A DNA stretch of 64,000 nt from Streptomyces sp. NRRL S-455 (GTDB lineage Bacteria; Actinomycetota; Actinomycetes; Streptomycetales; Streptomycetaceae). Shown in pieces: positions 25,686-34,560 of this stretch (within the stretch, counting starts at the first letter, position 1; each line of letters begins with the position of its first letter). Under the pieces are notes generated by a model, which worked only from the letters and a program-made list of their open reading frames with translations, did not search any database and was not told the DNA's origin. The DNA lies in assembly GCF_000717875.1 (NCBI RefSeq), contig NZ_JOCT01000007.1, positions 115,292-179,291 on the forward strand, read 5' to 3'. Position numbers and translations under genes: made by a program.

Positions 25686-27254
25686 CTAGTCCTTCACCGT
25701 CGTGCGCACGGTGTCCTCGACTCCGCCGCCTGCCGGGGTGGGGATCGCCGCCGCTCCGTCCCCGTCCGTGTTGATCTTCTCGATGAGCGCCAGCCGCTCC
25801 GGAGTGTCCTCCGCCCTGATGTAGCCGACGAGGACGTAGAGGACCAGGGACACCGCCAGCGGGATGGAGACCTGGTACTGGAGCGGGACACCGCCCTCGA
25901 TGTTCCAGTTGATCGGGTAGTTCACCAGCCAGAAGGCGAGCAGGCCCATCGACCAGCTGACGAGTGCCGCCGTCGGGCCGGAGCGGCGGAACGCGCGCAG
26001 CAGGCCCAGCATCATCGGGATCGCCATCGGGCCCATCAGACCGGCCACCCACTTGATGACGACGGTGATGATGTCCTTGAAGGCCGGGGAGTTGACCTGG
26101 GTCGCCGCCGCCATCGACAGGCCGAGGAAGACGACCGTCGCGATCCGGGCGACCCGCAGACCCTGGCCCTGGGACCAGGTCCGTGCCCGCGCCCAGATCA
26201 CCGGCGCGCAGTCCCGCGTGAACACCGCCGCGATGGCGTTGGCGTCCGAGGAGCACATGGCCATCGTGTGCGAGAAGAAGCCGACGATGACCAGGCCCAA
26301 CAGGCCGTGTGGGAGGAGCTGTTCGGTCATCAGGGCGTAGGAGTCGGAGCCGTCCGGCTTCTGGGACTCGACCAGCAGCGGCGACATCCACATGGGGAAG
26401 AAGAGGACCAGGGGCCAGACCAGCCACAGGATCGCCGACAGCCGCGCCGACCGCTCGGCCTCCTTGGCGTTCGGCGTGGCCATGTAGCGCTGGGCCTGGT
26501 TGAGCATGCCGCCGTTGTACTCGAAGAGCTTGATGAAGAGGAACGCGAGCAGGAACACCGTGCCGTACGGGCCGACCAGCGGCTTCTCGTGGCCCTGGAG
26601 TTCGGGGGAGTCCCAGACGCCGAAGAAGCCGCCGTGGTCGTCCAGCCGTACGAAGACGGCGACGAACATCGCGATGCCGGCCAGCAACTGGATGATGAAC
26701 TGGCCCAGTTCGGTCAGCGCGTCCGCCCACAGACCGCCGATGGTGCAGTAGATCGCGGTGATGCCGCCGGTGATGAGGATGCCCTGGTTGAGCGAGATCC
26801 CCGTGAAGACCGACAGCAGCGTGGCGATCGCCGCCCACTTCGCGCCCACGTCCACGATCTTCAGCAGCATGCCGGACCAGGCCAGCGCCTGCTGCGTCTT
26901 GAGGTCGTAACGGTTCTTCAGATACTCCAGCGGGGAGGCCACATGGAGGCGTGAGCGCAGGCGGTTGATGCGCGGGGCGAACAGCTTCGAGCCGATGGCG
27001 ATGCCCAGGGCGATCGGGAAGGACCAGGTGACGAAGGACGTGACGCCGTAGGTGTAGGCGATGCCCGCGTACCCGGTGAACATCACCGCGCTGTAGCCCG
27101 ACATGTGGTGGGAGATGCCGGACAGCCACCACGGCATCTTGCCGCCGGCGGTGAAGAAGTCGCTGACGTTGTCCACGCGTTTGTGCGACCAGACGCCGAT
27201 CGCGACCATCACGGCGAAGTAGCCGATGAGCACGGCCCAGTCGAGACCGTTCAT
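25686..27254 (-). CDS. Sodium:solute symporter family transporter
   Basis: A 522-residue transporter of the SSS family with about 13 transmembrane helices. It begins LDWAVLIGYFAVMVAIGVWSHK and has the family loop DFFTAGGKMPWWLSGISHHMSGYSAVMFTGYAGIAYTYG. Later come the conserved VIVGFFSHTMAMCSSDANAIAAVFTRD (sodium-site helix 8 region) and a cytoplasmic C-tail rich in acidic and Gly residues. The substrate cannot be read from sequence; sugars, amino acids and carboxylates are all possible. Its upstream region (27255-27418) holds a TGAGGT-G-ACCTCA palindrome. Confidence 0.92.
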   Translation of the reverse strand: MNGLDWAVLIGYFAVMVAIGVWSHKRVDNVSDFFTAGGKMPWWLSGISHHMSGYSAVMFTGYAGIAYTYGVTSFVTWSFPIALGIAIGSKLFAPRINRLRSRLHVASPLEYLKNRYDLKTQQALAWSGMLLKIVDVGAKWAAIATLLSVFTGISLNQGILITGGITAIYCTIGGLWADALTELGQFIIQLLAGIAMFVAVFVRLDDHGGFFGVWDSPELQGHEKPLVGPYGTVFLLAFLFIKLFEYNGGMLNQAQRYMATPNAKEAERSARLSAILWLVWPLVLFFPMWMSPLLVESQKPDGSDSYALMTEQLLPHGLLGLVIVGFFSHTMAMCSSDANAIAAVFTRDCAPVIWARARTWSQGQGLRVARIATVVFLGLSMAAATQVNSPAFKDIITVVIKWVAGLMGPMAIPMMLGLLRAFRRSGPTAALVSWSMGLLAFWLVNYPINWNIEGGVPLQYQVSIPLAVSLVLYVLVGYIRAEDTPERLALIEKINTDGDGAAAIPTPAGGGVEDTVRTTVKD

Positions 27255-27362
27255 GAGTCCCCTTCCACGTGTGCGCCGCCAGGGTCAGGCATGTGAACTC
27301 TGGGTTGGGTGACGTGCGCACGGCAAGGAAGGGGAAGGTCAAGAGACCGTAAAAAAGTTCGG

Positions 27363-27375
27363 TGAGGTGACCTCA
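27363..27375. promoter_or_regulatory. Palindrome upstream of the symporter gene
   Basis: TGAGGT-G-ACCTCA, a perfect 6-bp inverted repeat about 110 bp upstream of the symporter start. An ATGTACAT palindrome follows within 10 bp. The stretch is unusually AT-rich. It is a possible operator of an unlinked regulator. Confidence 0.4.
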
Positions 27376-27418
27376 GTTTATGTACATGAACCACAGGGTG
27401 AGTGGCTGAAAAGTGCCC

Positions 27419-28204
27419 TCACCGCATCAGCTCACCCGCGTTGACGAGCAGCGACTGCCCCGTGATGGACCGCGCCCGGTCGGAAGCCAGGAACGCCGCC
27501 GCGTCCGCCACGTCCGCGTCCGTGGCCGGCTCCGGCAGAGCCATGCGATCCGTCAGCCTGCCCAGCACCTCCGCCTCCGACACACCCTCCGACTGAGCCG
27601 CGAACCGCACATACGCCCGCACCGGCGGACCCCACATCCAGCCGGGCAGCACGGTGTTCACCCGGATCCGGTACGGCCCCAGCTCCCGCGCGAGTGAGTA
27701 CATGGCGCTCGTCAGCGCCCCCTTCGACGCCGCGTACGCCGCCTGCCGCACCTGTGAGGGAGCCGCCACCGCCGACTGCGTCCCGACGAACACCACCGAC
27801 CCGCCGCCTTCCTTGAGTGACGGCAGACAGGCCCGGGTCATCCGCAGCGTGCCCAGCAGATTCACCTCCAGCACGGCGCGCCAGGACTCGAAGTCCGCGT
27901 CCTCCAGGCCGCCGAAGTGGCTGTCCAGCGCGGCCACATGCACCACCGCGTCGATCCCCCCGAACCGCTCCCGCGCCAGCGCCGCCAGCGCCTCGCACTG
28001 CGCGTCGTCGGAGATGTCGGTCGTCCGGTACGCCGTACGGGCTCCGTCCGGATCGAGCTCGGCGGCCGTCTTCGCAAGCTTCGCCTCCGTGCGGGCACCG
28101 AGCACGGCCCGGCCGCCGTCCCGTACGACCGCGGCCACCACCCGCCGCCCGAGCCCGGCCCCGACCCCCGACACGACGACGGTCTTCCCCGCGAGCAGAG
28201 ACAT
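27419..28204 (-). CDS. Short-chain dehydrogenase/reductase
   Basis: A 261-residue classical SDR. It has an N-terminal dinucleotide motif VSGVGAGLGRR (TGxxxGhG type), then DISDD, the NxxG-type position altered to VHVAALDSHFGG, catalytic Ser in VFVGTQSAV, and YAASKGAL with the Tyr and Lys. GYxxGP is represented by GWMWGPPVRAYV. It oxidises or reduces a hydroxyl/ketone with NAD(P)H; substrate unknown. GGGGAGG precedes the ATG. It is divergent from an uncharacterised gene across a short region with a perfect palindrome, so the two are probably co-regulated. Confidence 0.9.
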   Translation of the reverse strand: MSLLAGKTVVVSGVGAGLGRRVVAAVVRDGGRAVLGARTEAKLAKTAAELDPDGARTAYRTTDISDDAQCEALAALARERFGGIDAVVHVAALDSHFGGLEDADFESWRAVLEVNLLGTLRMTRACLPSLKEGGGSVVFVGTQSAVAAPSQVRQAAYAASKGALTSAMYSLARELGPYRIRVNTVLPGWMWGPPVRAYVRFAAQSEGVSEAEVLGRLTDRMALPEPATDADVADAAAFLASDRARSITGQSLLVNAGELMR

Positions 28205-28235
28205 GGCAGGACCTCCCCGGACCCCTGGCGCGATA

Positions 28236-28252
28236 TCTGACGGAGCGTCAGA
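28236..28252. promoter_or_regulatory. Candidate TetR-type operator
   Basis: TCTGACG-GAG-CGTCAGA, perfect 7-bp arms with a 3-nt centre, in the 80-bp region between the divergent SDR gene and the 28285 gene. The shape is typical of TetR-family operators, but no TetR gene is adjacent. Confidence 0.6.
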
Positions 28253-28284
28253 GTATGAGCCAGCCGCCAATGAAGGGGAAGGCC

Positions 28285-29124
28285 ATGAGCGAGGACACCC
28301 GCAGTGAGCTGTACGCCGAACTGGCCGCCGTCGGCCCCTACGGCACCCACCCCGGCCACGCCCTGATCACCATGGTCGAACCACACCCGGGCCACGAGTA
28401 CGCCTACAACCGCTGGTACGAGGACGACCACTACTACGCCGGCGCGATGGCCATGCCCTGGATGTACGCGGGCCGCCGCTGGGTGGCGACGAGGGACCTC
28501 CAACTCCTGCGCTACCCGGAGAAGTCGGCGATCGCCCAGCCCGTCACCACGGGCTGCTACCTCTCCACGTACTGGATCACCGCCGGCCGCTACGACGACC
28601 ACATGCGCTGGACGGTCGCCATCAACAAGCGCCTCAACCGCGACGCCCGCGTCTACCACGACCGCACACACGTCCTCACGGCGTTCCAGGACCACGAGGC
28701 GACGGTGTACCGGGACGGGGCGGCGGGCCCGCGCGACGTTCACGCCCTCGACCATCCCTACGCGGGCCTGGTCCTCCAGGTCGTCGAGGCGGACGCGCCG
28801 GACCGGCGCGCACCCCTGCTGGAGTGGCTGCGCACCCGCCACCTGCCCAAGCGCCTCGGGGGCTCACCGGCGGCGATGGTGACCGTCTTCCGCCCGACCC
28901 CGCTCCCCGGCGACCGCATGACCTACGTCAAACAGGTCGAGGGCGTCGACACCCGGCTGACGCTGCTGTGGTTCCTGCGGGCGGATCCGAGGGAGTGCTG
29001 GGAGCCCCACTTCACCGGCCTGGACGCGGCGGTGGCGGAGTCGGGGCTCGGCAGGACTGAGCTGGTGGCGCCGTTCATTCCGACGGTGCCGGGCACGGAC
29101 ACGTACGTGGACCGGCTGCGCTGA
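28285..29124 (+). CDS. Uncharacterised protein, possible EthD/dabb-like fold
   Basis: A 279-residue cytoplasmic protein without signal or membrane segments. The first half has HALITMVEPHPGHEYAYNRWYEDDHYYAGAMAMPWMYAGRRWVA. The second half has a related pattern, GLVLQVVEADAPDRRAPLLEWLRTRHLPKRLGGSPAAMVTVF. Both resemble dimeric alpha/beta-barrel (EthD-like) sheets in which a conserved 'W..H.p' region follows the first strand. I cannot name the family with confidence. The ATG at 28285 follows AAGGGGAAGG; two in-frame ATGs lie upstream. Divergent pairing with an SDR hints at a small catabolic unit. Confidence 0.65.
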   Translation: MSEDTRSELYAELAAVGPYGTHPGHALITMVEPHPGHEYAYNRWYEDDHYYAGAMAMPWMYAGRRWVATRDLQLLRYPEKSAIAQPVTTGCYLSTYWITAGRYDDHMRWTVAINKRLNRDARVYHDRTHVLTAFQDHEATVYRDGAAGPRDVHALDHPYAGLVLQVVEADAPDRRAPLLEWLRTRHLPKRLGGSPAAMVTVFRPTPLPGDRMTYVKQVEGVDTRLTLLWFLRADPRECWEPHFTGLDAAVAESGLGRTELVAPFIPTVPGTDTYVDRLR

Positions 29125-29178
29125 GGGACGGCGCGCCACTCACAGCCCCGCCCTCACCGCTGGTCCCCCCGAGGCCGG

Positions 29179-30999
29179 TCAGCGCAGCTCCTCCGGGCAC
29201 GGCGTCCCCCGCGGGAGCTGGTACGGCGCCGCCAGCCGGTACGTCCCCGCCTTCGGCGCCACGAGCTCCGTCCACTTGTCGCCCTGCGCGTCCTCCTCCG
29301 TCTCCGTCAGGCAGCCGTTGACGTTGACGTACGTCTTCGGCTCGTCCTCGGGACGGTTTCTGGACTCCTCCGTCTCCCGCGGCGGCTTCAGGCTCTTGCC
29401 CTCGGCGTCGACGATGCTCAGCCACGGGGAGTACGGGATGCGGACCAGGATCCGGCCGGCCTTCTTCACCCGGAGGATCACCTCGCCCTGCTCGGCCCGG
29501 TCGACGACGGCGTTCGGCTCGGCCAGGGGGGTGGGGGCGGTCACCTTGAACAGCTGCCAGTTGGCGTCGCCCCAGACCTGGTTCAGGTAGGGCAGACCAC
29601 GCTGCACCAGCGCCCGCTCCCGCTGGCCCCCGTCGCCGTCCGGCTCGCCCTTCGGCAGGACGACGTAGTGGACCGCCCAGCGCTTCAGCCACTCGTGGTA
29701 GTTCGCGGAGTTGAGCGTGTCGTCGTAGAAGAGGGGGTTGCGCTCCATGTCGGCCTGCCGGTTCCAGCCGCGGGCCAGGTTGACGTACGGGGCGAGGGCG
29801 GAGGCCTCACGATGGGACCGGGCCGGGACGACCTCCACCCGGCCCTTCTCCGCGCCGACTTCCTGCAACTCGTTCACCAGCGGAGCCAGCTCGCGCGACC
29901 AGTTCGCCGCCGGGGCCGTGTGGACGATGTCGTCGACCGACTTGAAGCCGATCCACCCGACGAAACCGACGAACCCCACGACGACCGCGTACCACCTGCG
30001 GCTGCGCGGCACCGTGAACGGCAGCGCGGCGACCAGCGCGACCCCGGCGAACAGCATCGCCAGACGCGTGATGTTCGAACCGATCTGGGAGCTGACCAGC
30101 CACACCAGCACGACGCCCAGTCCGTAGACCGCGGCCGTCAGCCGGACCGTCTTCCAGTCCTGCGGCACGAGGACGTAGACCAGGATCGAGAACGCGAGCG
30201 GCAGGAGCACCGAGCCCCATATCATCGGCTGCGTCCCCGAGAACGGGAACAGCCACGCCGACAGCGCCACCACCGCGCTCGGCGCCAGCCCCAGGGCCCA
30301 CGCGCCCGGCCGCCGCTTCTGCAGGAACAGCGCCACCGCCACCAGGCCCACGAACAGGCCCGCGACCGGCGACGACATGGTGGCCAGCGCGGCCAGCGGC
30401 GCCGCGCAAAGGGCCTTCGCCCAGCGCTTGTAACGCCACCGGTACGGCCAGCAGAACACCACGGCGACCGCGCCCAGCGCGAACATCATGCCCAGACCGA
30501 ACGTGACCCGGCCGGACACCGCGTTGCAGAACAGCCCGAACACGCCCGCCAGTGACGCCCAGAGCGGGTTGCGGACCGACCGGCTGCGGATGAGGAGCAG
30601 GGTCAGCAGGCCGGCCGAGACCGTCCCCGCGATCATCATCGTCGTACGGACGCCCAGCAGCGACATCAGGTACGGCGACACCATGCTGTACGACACCGGG
30701 TGCATCCCGCCGTACCAGGCGAGGTTGTACGCCGAGTCCGGGTGGCGGCCGACGAACTCGGCCCACGCGTCCTGCGCGGCCAGGTCGCCACCGCTGTTCG
30801 CGAACGTGAAGAACCAGACGACGTGGAGCACTCCGGCCAGGCCGGTCACGGACAGGACCGGATGGCGCAGCATGCGCTCACGCAGGGTCAGTACCAAGCC
30901 CTCTGGGCTGTCCTTCTGCGGTGCGGGCAGGCGTATTCGCGGGCCGGTCACCGGGCCCGGATCGGCTTTGTCGGCGCGTGTCGGCTCCGCAGTGGCCAC
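29179..30999 (-). CDS. Large polytopic membrane protein
   Basis: A 606-residue protein: a 45-residue cytoplasmic head, about 11 transmembrane helices to residue ~360, then a ~245-residue extracytoplasmic domain. The first external loop, SGGDLAAQDAWAEFVGRHPDSAYNLAWYGGMHPVSYSMVSPYL, with its acidic residues and WYGGMHP motif, recalls lipid-dependent GT-C glycosyltransferases. Automated pipelines may call it MFS because of its helix number. The C-terminal domain ends in two cysteine-containing strands. GTG start after GGGGAG. Substrate unknown. It lies downstream of the D-Ala-D-Ala carboxypeptidase gene on the same strand, 214 bp apart. Confidence 0.7.
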   Translation of the reverse strand: MATAEPTRADKADPGPVTGPRIRLPAPQKDSPEGLVLTLRERMLRHPVLSVTGLAGVLHVVWFFTFANSGGDLAAQDAWAEFVGRHPDSAYNLAWYGGMHPVSYSMVSPYLMSLLGVRTTMMIAGTVSAGLLTLLLIRSRSVRNPLWASLAGVFGLFCNAVSGRVTFGLGMMFALGAVAVVFCWPYRWRYKRWAKALCAAPLAALATMSSPVAGLFVGLVAVALFLQKRRPGAWALGLAPSAVVALSAWLFPFSGTQPMIWGSVLLPLAFSILVYVLVPQDWKTVRLTAAVYGLGVVLVWLVSSQIGSNITRLAMLFAGVALVAALPFTVPRSRRWYAVVVGFVGFVGWIGFKSVDDIVHTAPAANWSRELAPLVNELQEVGAEKGRVEVVPARSHREASALAPYVNLARGWNRQADMERNPLFYDDTLNSANYHEWLKRWAVHYVVLPKGEPDGDGGQRERALVQRGLPYLNQVWGDANWQLFKVTAPTPLAEPNAVVDRAEQGEVILRVKKAGRILVRIPYSPWLSIVDAEGKSLKPPRETEESRNRPEDEPKTYVNVNGCLTETEEDAQGDKWTELVAPKAGTYRLAAPYQLPRGTPCPEELR

Positions 31000-31213
31000 T
31001 CGAAGGCACTCCCCGTGTCCCGTTTTCTTTTCTCGACGTCTCGTCCACGACGTCTCGTCCGCTTCTTCCGCTTCCGGCCGTGTCCCGTTGGTCGGCGGTT
31101 CACGGCCGTGCGGCAGCCTGCCCGGTTCGTGACGCTAGCACGCACGCGCCCCGCCGGGCGGCCCTCGGACGGGCCGTCGCGGCGGGGCGCGGTGTGCGGG
31201 CCGGCGCCCCGGC

Positions 31214-34200
31214 TCAGCCGAGGCGCGTCAGCTTGTCCGTGAAGCCGGGCTCCACGAGGTCCTTCTGGAGGGCGACCGGAACCTTGACCGCGCTGGTGCT
31301 GCCGTCACCGACGGTGAGGGTGCCCACCTTCGTGCCGGCCTTCGCCTCGTGCGGCAGGTCGTTCGGGGCGAACGTCAGCTTGACGGACAGGCCCGCCCAG
31401 CCGACGGCCGTGACGTCCTCGGTGACGACGACCGGCGTGCGGCCGCCGAGACCGTCGTCGGCGTACCCGACGACGTCGCCCTTCTTCAGGATCGTCGCCG
31501 ACTTGAGCGCGCCCTGCGCGGCCCGGATCAGCTTGTCTCCCTCGTGGAGCGCGGCGCCCAGGATGGTGTTGTCGGGGCCGCCGGCGGGCTGGCGCACGAC
31601 CGCGCCGATGATCCGGCGGGCCTCGCCGTCGACCTCCTTCCGCGCGGAGAAGACGAGGTTGCCGAGTGCGGAGGTGGTGGTGCCGGTCTTGATGCCGGTG
31701 ACGTCGTTGTAGCCGACCAGGCGGTTCCAGTTGTCGTGCTTGGTGCCCTTGTAGTCGACGTACGACATCATCGCCGCGACCTCGCGGAACACGGGCTGCT
31801 CCATGGCGGCCTTGGCGAGCTTCACCTGGTCCACTGCCGTGGAGACGGTCGTGTTGTTCAGGCCCGACGGGTCGGTGTACGTCGTGTTCTTCATACCGAG
31901 GTCCTTGGCGGCGTCGTTCATCTTCCCCACGAACGCCTTCTCGGACTGAGCGTCCCAGCGGGCGAGGAGTCGCGCGACGTTGTTCGCGGACGCGATCAGG
32001 ATGCTCTCCACGGCCTCCCGCTGGGTGATCTTGTCGCCCTTGGTGACGTCGACGGTGGACTCCTGGCCGGCGTCGGACTGGTCCTCGGCGGCCTGGTCGA
32101 TCTCGATCTTCGGCCCGTCCTCGCCGCTCTTGAGCGGGTGATCACGCAGGACCACGTAGGCGGTCATGACCTTGGCGACACTCGCGATCGGCACGGGCTT
32201 CTGCTCGCCGGACGACCCGAACGTGCCGATCCCCTGCACGTCCAGGGCGGCCTGGCCCTTGGCCGGCCAGGGGATGTCGACCTTGCCGCCCTCGAAGGTG
32301 TAGCTGTCCTCGGCGGTCAGTTCGAGGGTGGGCGTCGGCAGCGGGCGCACGCTCTGCAGGACCGCGAGGAGGACCACCAGCAGCAGCACCAGCGGCGTCC
32401 AGATCTTCACCCGCCGTACGGCCGTCCGCAGCGGGGTGTCCGGGGGCGGCGGGGTGTTCGTCAGCTCGGCCAGCAGGTCCAGGGGCGGCCTGGGCGGCAA
32501 CGGCTGCTGCGTGGTGCGCTCGGGGCCGACGGTGGGCACGGGGGCGGTGGCGTCGGCGGGAGCGGCCCGCTCGGCCTGAGGGGCCGCTGCCGGGGCGGGG
32601 GCGGTCTGTCCGGCCGGTGCGGCCTGTTCGGACCGTGTGGACTGCGTGGTGGACGCCGGCTTGCGCGTCGACGGGTCGTCCAGCGGCTTGAGCGCGACGA
32701 ACTTGCTGGTCCGCTCGGACTCCCTCTCGGGGGCGTCCTCGGCGCCCTTGACGCCCTTCGCGACGCCGCCGAGCTTCAGCATGGTGGTCGGCTGGTCGAC
32801 CGGTGGCCGTACGGCCTTGAAGACGGCGGTGGGCTGGTCGACGGACGGTGCGGCGGGGCCGTCGCCGTCGGCGTCGGAGTCGTCGTCCTCGCCGGTGCCG
32901 TCCGCTCCGGCGGCCTTACCGGTGTCGGTGTCCGTGTCGGTGTTCGTGTCGGTGTCGGGGGCGTCGTCCTCGGCTTCAGTCCCGGCGGAGCCGGCATCGG
33001 CCGCCCCGGGCTGCGGGGCCTCGTCCGTGCGGGCGTCCTCGGTGGTGTCCGCGGAGGCCGGGGTGTCCTCGCCGGTCTCCGAGTCGTCCTCTCCAGCGCC
33101 CGTACGGCCGGAAGTGCCGGAACGGTCCGCCTCGGGCTCGTCGGCGCCCTCCTGCCCGCCACGGGCGCCCGTACCGGCCTTCTCGGCCTGTGGCTGGTCC
33201 TCGGTGCGGCTCTCGTCCTCGTCGGCGTCGTCCGTGGCGTCGCCCTCTCGGCCGTCCGCACCGGTCTCGGCGTCCTTGGCGGCCACAGCGGCCTCAGCGG
33301 CCTCCTGGCCGTCTGTGGCGGCCACCGCGGGCTCCTCCGGGCTCTCGGCCGCCTTCCGGTCGTCCTGGGAGTCCTGGGCGTCCTCGTCGGGGCTCGCGGG
33401 CTGCTTCCCCCGGCCGTTCCGGTCCTCGGCTGTCGCGGGCTCCTCGTCACCGTGGTCCGCCGACGCCACCCACGCGGCCACCGCGTCCCGCAGCCGCTCG
33501 TCACCGGCCCCCGAAGACCCGGCGGAGCCGGGGGCCTTGCCCGAGTCGGTGGACCCGTCGGATTCGGAGGACTCAGCGGAGGCCGGACCCCCGGACGAGC
33601 CTGAATCCCCGCGGGCGCCCTTCACAGGCGCCTCCACGGGCCGCTGAGCCCCTCCAGCCGCCGCACCCGTGCCACTCTCGCCGGGTTCGGCGGTGGTCTC
33701 GGCGTCGGCCTTGCCCGCGCTGCTGTCGGCGTCGGCCGGGGTGTCCGAGTCGTTCTCGTCCGGTTCGCCGTCAGCCGGGGTGTCCCCGTCGCCGTCCGCC
33801 CGCTCGGCGTCAGCGGTCGTGTCCGAGTCGTTCTCGTCCTGCTCGGTGTCGGCCGCCGCGTCCGTGGGGTCTTCGCTGCGCTCGTCGTCGCTCGGGGCGT
33901 CGGCCTTGCCCGCGCTGCTGTCGGCGTCGGCCGGGGTGTCCGAGTCGTTCTCGTCCGATTCGGCGTCAGCCGGGGTGTCCCCGTCGCCGTCCGCCCGCTC
34001 GGCGTCAGCCGTCGTGTCCGAGTCGTTCTCGTCCCGCTCGGCGTCGGACGTCCGCTCGGCGGCGGGCGTCTCGTCCGTGGGTGCCTCGTCCGTCTCGTCC
34101 GTGTCGTCGTCCGTCGTGCGGACGGACAGAACGCGGGTCGCCGTGTCGACGCCCCCGCGCGCTGAGGACTTCTCCGCGTTCCGGGCCACCGCGAGCCTCG

Positions 34201-34324
34201 GGTCACGCGGTTCGCGCGTGGACGAGGTTTCGCTCCGGGCCTCGGGAACCGGACCCGCGCTCCCCGACGTCGGTTCTGCCGACGACTCGCGCTGCTTCGA
34301 CCTGTCGGGGGACTCGCCCGCCAC
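31214..34324 (-). CDS. D-alanyl-D-alanine carboxypeptidase with long acidic cytoplasmic extension
   Basis: A 1036-residue class A low-molecular-weight PBP. The catalytic domain lies outside the membrane after one helix (~639-660, VKIWTPLVLLLVVLLAVL, preceded by basic residues). It has SVAK at 715-718, SAN at 779-781 and KTG at 879-881, plus TYTDPSGL typical of peptidase S11. It trims pentapeptide stems of peptidoglycan. The first ~630 residues are Asp/Glu/Ser/Thr/Ala-rich and predicted disordered; two near-identical ~46-residue blocks recur 65 residues apart (res ~97-143 and 162-208). DQPTAVFKAV/DQPTTMLKL motifs near ~500 may be docking sites. The GTG start is chosen from GAGGAGGAGG. Confidence 0.92.
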   Translation of the reverse strand: MAGESPDRSKQRESSAEPTSGSAGPVPEARSETSSTREPRDPRLAVARNAEKSSARGGVDTATRVLSVRTTDDDTDETDEAPTDETPAAERTSDAERDENDSDTTADAERADGDGDTPADAESDENDSDTPADADSSAGKADAPSDDERSEDPTDAAADTEQDENDSDTTADAERADGDGDTPADGEPDENDSDTPADADSSAGKADAETTAEPGESGTGAAAGGAQRPVEAPVKGARGDSGSSGGPASAESSESDGSTDSGKAPGSAGSSGAGDERLRDAVAAWVASADHGDEEPATAEDRNGRGKQPASPDEDAQDSQDDRKAAESPEEPAVAATDGQEAAEAAVAAKDAETGADGREGDATDDADEDESRTEDQPQAEKAGTGARGGQEGADEPEADRSGTSGRTGAGEDDSETGEDTPASADTTEDARTDEAPQPGAADAGSAGTEAEDDAPDTDTNTDTDTDTGKAAGADGTGEDDDSDADGDGPAAPSVDQPTAVFKAVRPPVDQPTTMLKLGGVAKGVKGAEDAPERESERTSKFVALKPLDDPSTRKPASTTQSTRSEQAAPAGQTAPAPAAAPQAERAAPADATAPVPTVGPERTTQQPLPPRPPLDLLAELTNTPPPPDTPLRTAVRRVKIWTPLVLLLVVLLAVLQSVRPLPTPTLELTAEDSYTFEGGKVDIPWPAKGQAALDVQGIGTFGSSGEQKPVPIASVAKVMTAYVVLRDHPLKSGEDGPKIEIDQAAEDQSDAGQESTVDVTKGDKITQREAVESILIASANNVARLLARWDAQSEKAFVGKMNDAAKDLGMKNTTYTDPSGLNNTTVSTAVDQVKLAKAAMEQPVFREVAAMMSYVDYKGTKHDNWNRLVGYNDVTGIKTGTTTSALGNLVFSARKEVDGEARRIIGAVVRQPAGGPDNTILGAALHEGDKLIRAAQGALKSATILKKGDVVGYADDGLGGRTPVVVTEDVTAVGWAGLSVKLTFAPNDLPHEAKAGTKVGTLTVGDGSTSAVKVPVALQKDLVEPGFTDKLTRLG
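33701..34033 (-). repeat. Two ~138-bp direct repeats inside the carboxypeptidase gene
   Basis: Copies at about 33701-33838 and 33896-34033, offset by 195 bp (65 codons) and almost identical at the nucleotide level. They encode DENDSDTTADAERADGDGD-type acidic sequence. The high DNA identity suggests recent in-frame duplication or slippage. Confidence 0.85.
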
Positions 34325-34475
34325 CGATGCCTCCTCCTCGCGCCGCACTGCCCGTGTGCGCGTAACGAACCGTGAACCGCCGCCCTGACACCGCTTTCCA
34401 GCGCTGTCCGAACCATGTACCAGTGTCCTGTGTGCGGGCCGGGCCGATCCGGTAGACGAGAACGACATACCTACT

Positions 34476-34491
34476 GGTTCCACTACGAACC
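34476..34491. promoter_or_regulatory. Inverted repeat in the DacA/GPP34 divergent region
   Basis: GGTTC-CACTAC-GAACC with one further pair mismatched on each side, in the 236-bp region between the divergent carboxypeptidase and GPP34 genes. It could be an operator; there is no other support. Confidence 0.35.
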
Positions 34492-34560
34492 GGTCACGCA
34501 CCCTCGACAGACCAATGTGAGAGGGGTCACCCTGTCATTCATCCACGCGGGGAGGCATGG

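Noticed and set aside
27255..27418. Small gene in the AT-richer region next to the symporter
   Set aside because: No open frame with a ribosome binding site; the composition fits a promoter region.
31349..33604. Large plus-strand open frames over the carboxypeptidase gene
   Set aside because: They are antisense to the acidic repeat-rich region and are open only because of its codon bias.
34325..34501. Longer N-terminus for the carboxypeptidase
   Set aside because: The frame remains open upstream, but the GTG at 34324 has a strong GAGGAGGAGG site and the extra 59 residues would cross the divergent promoter region.
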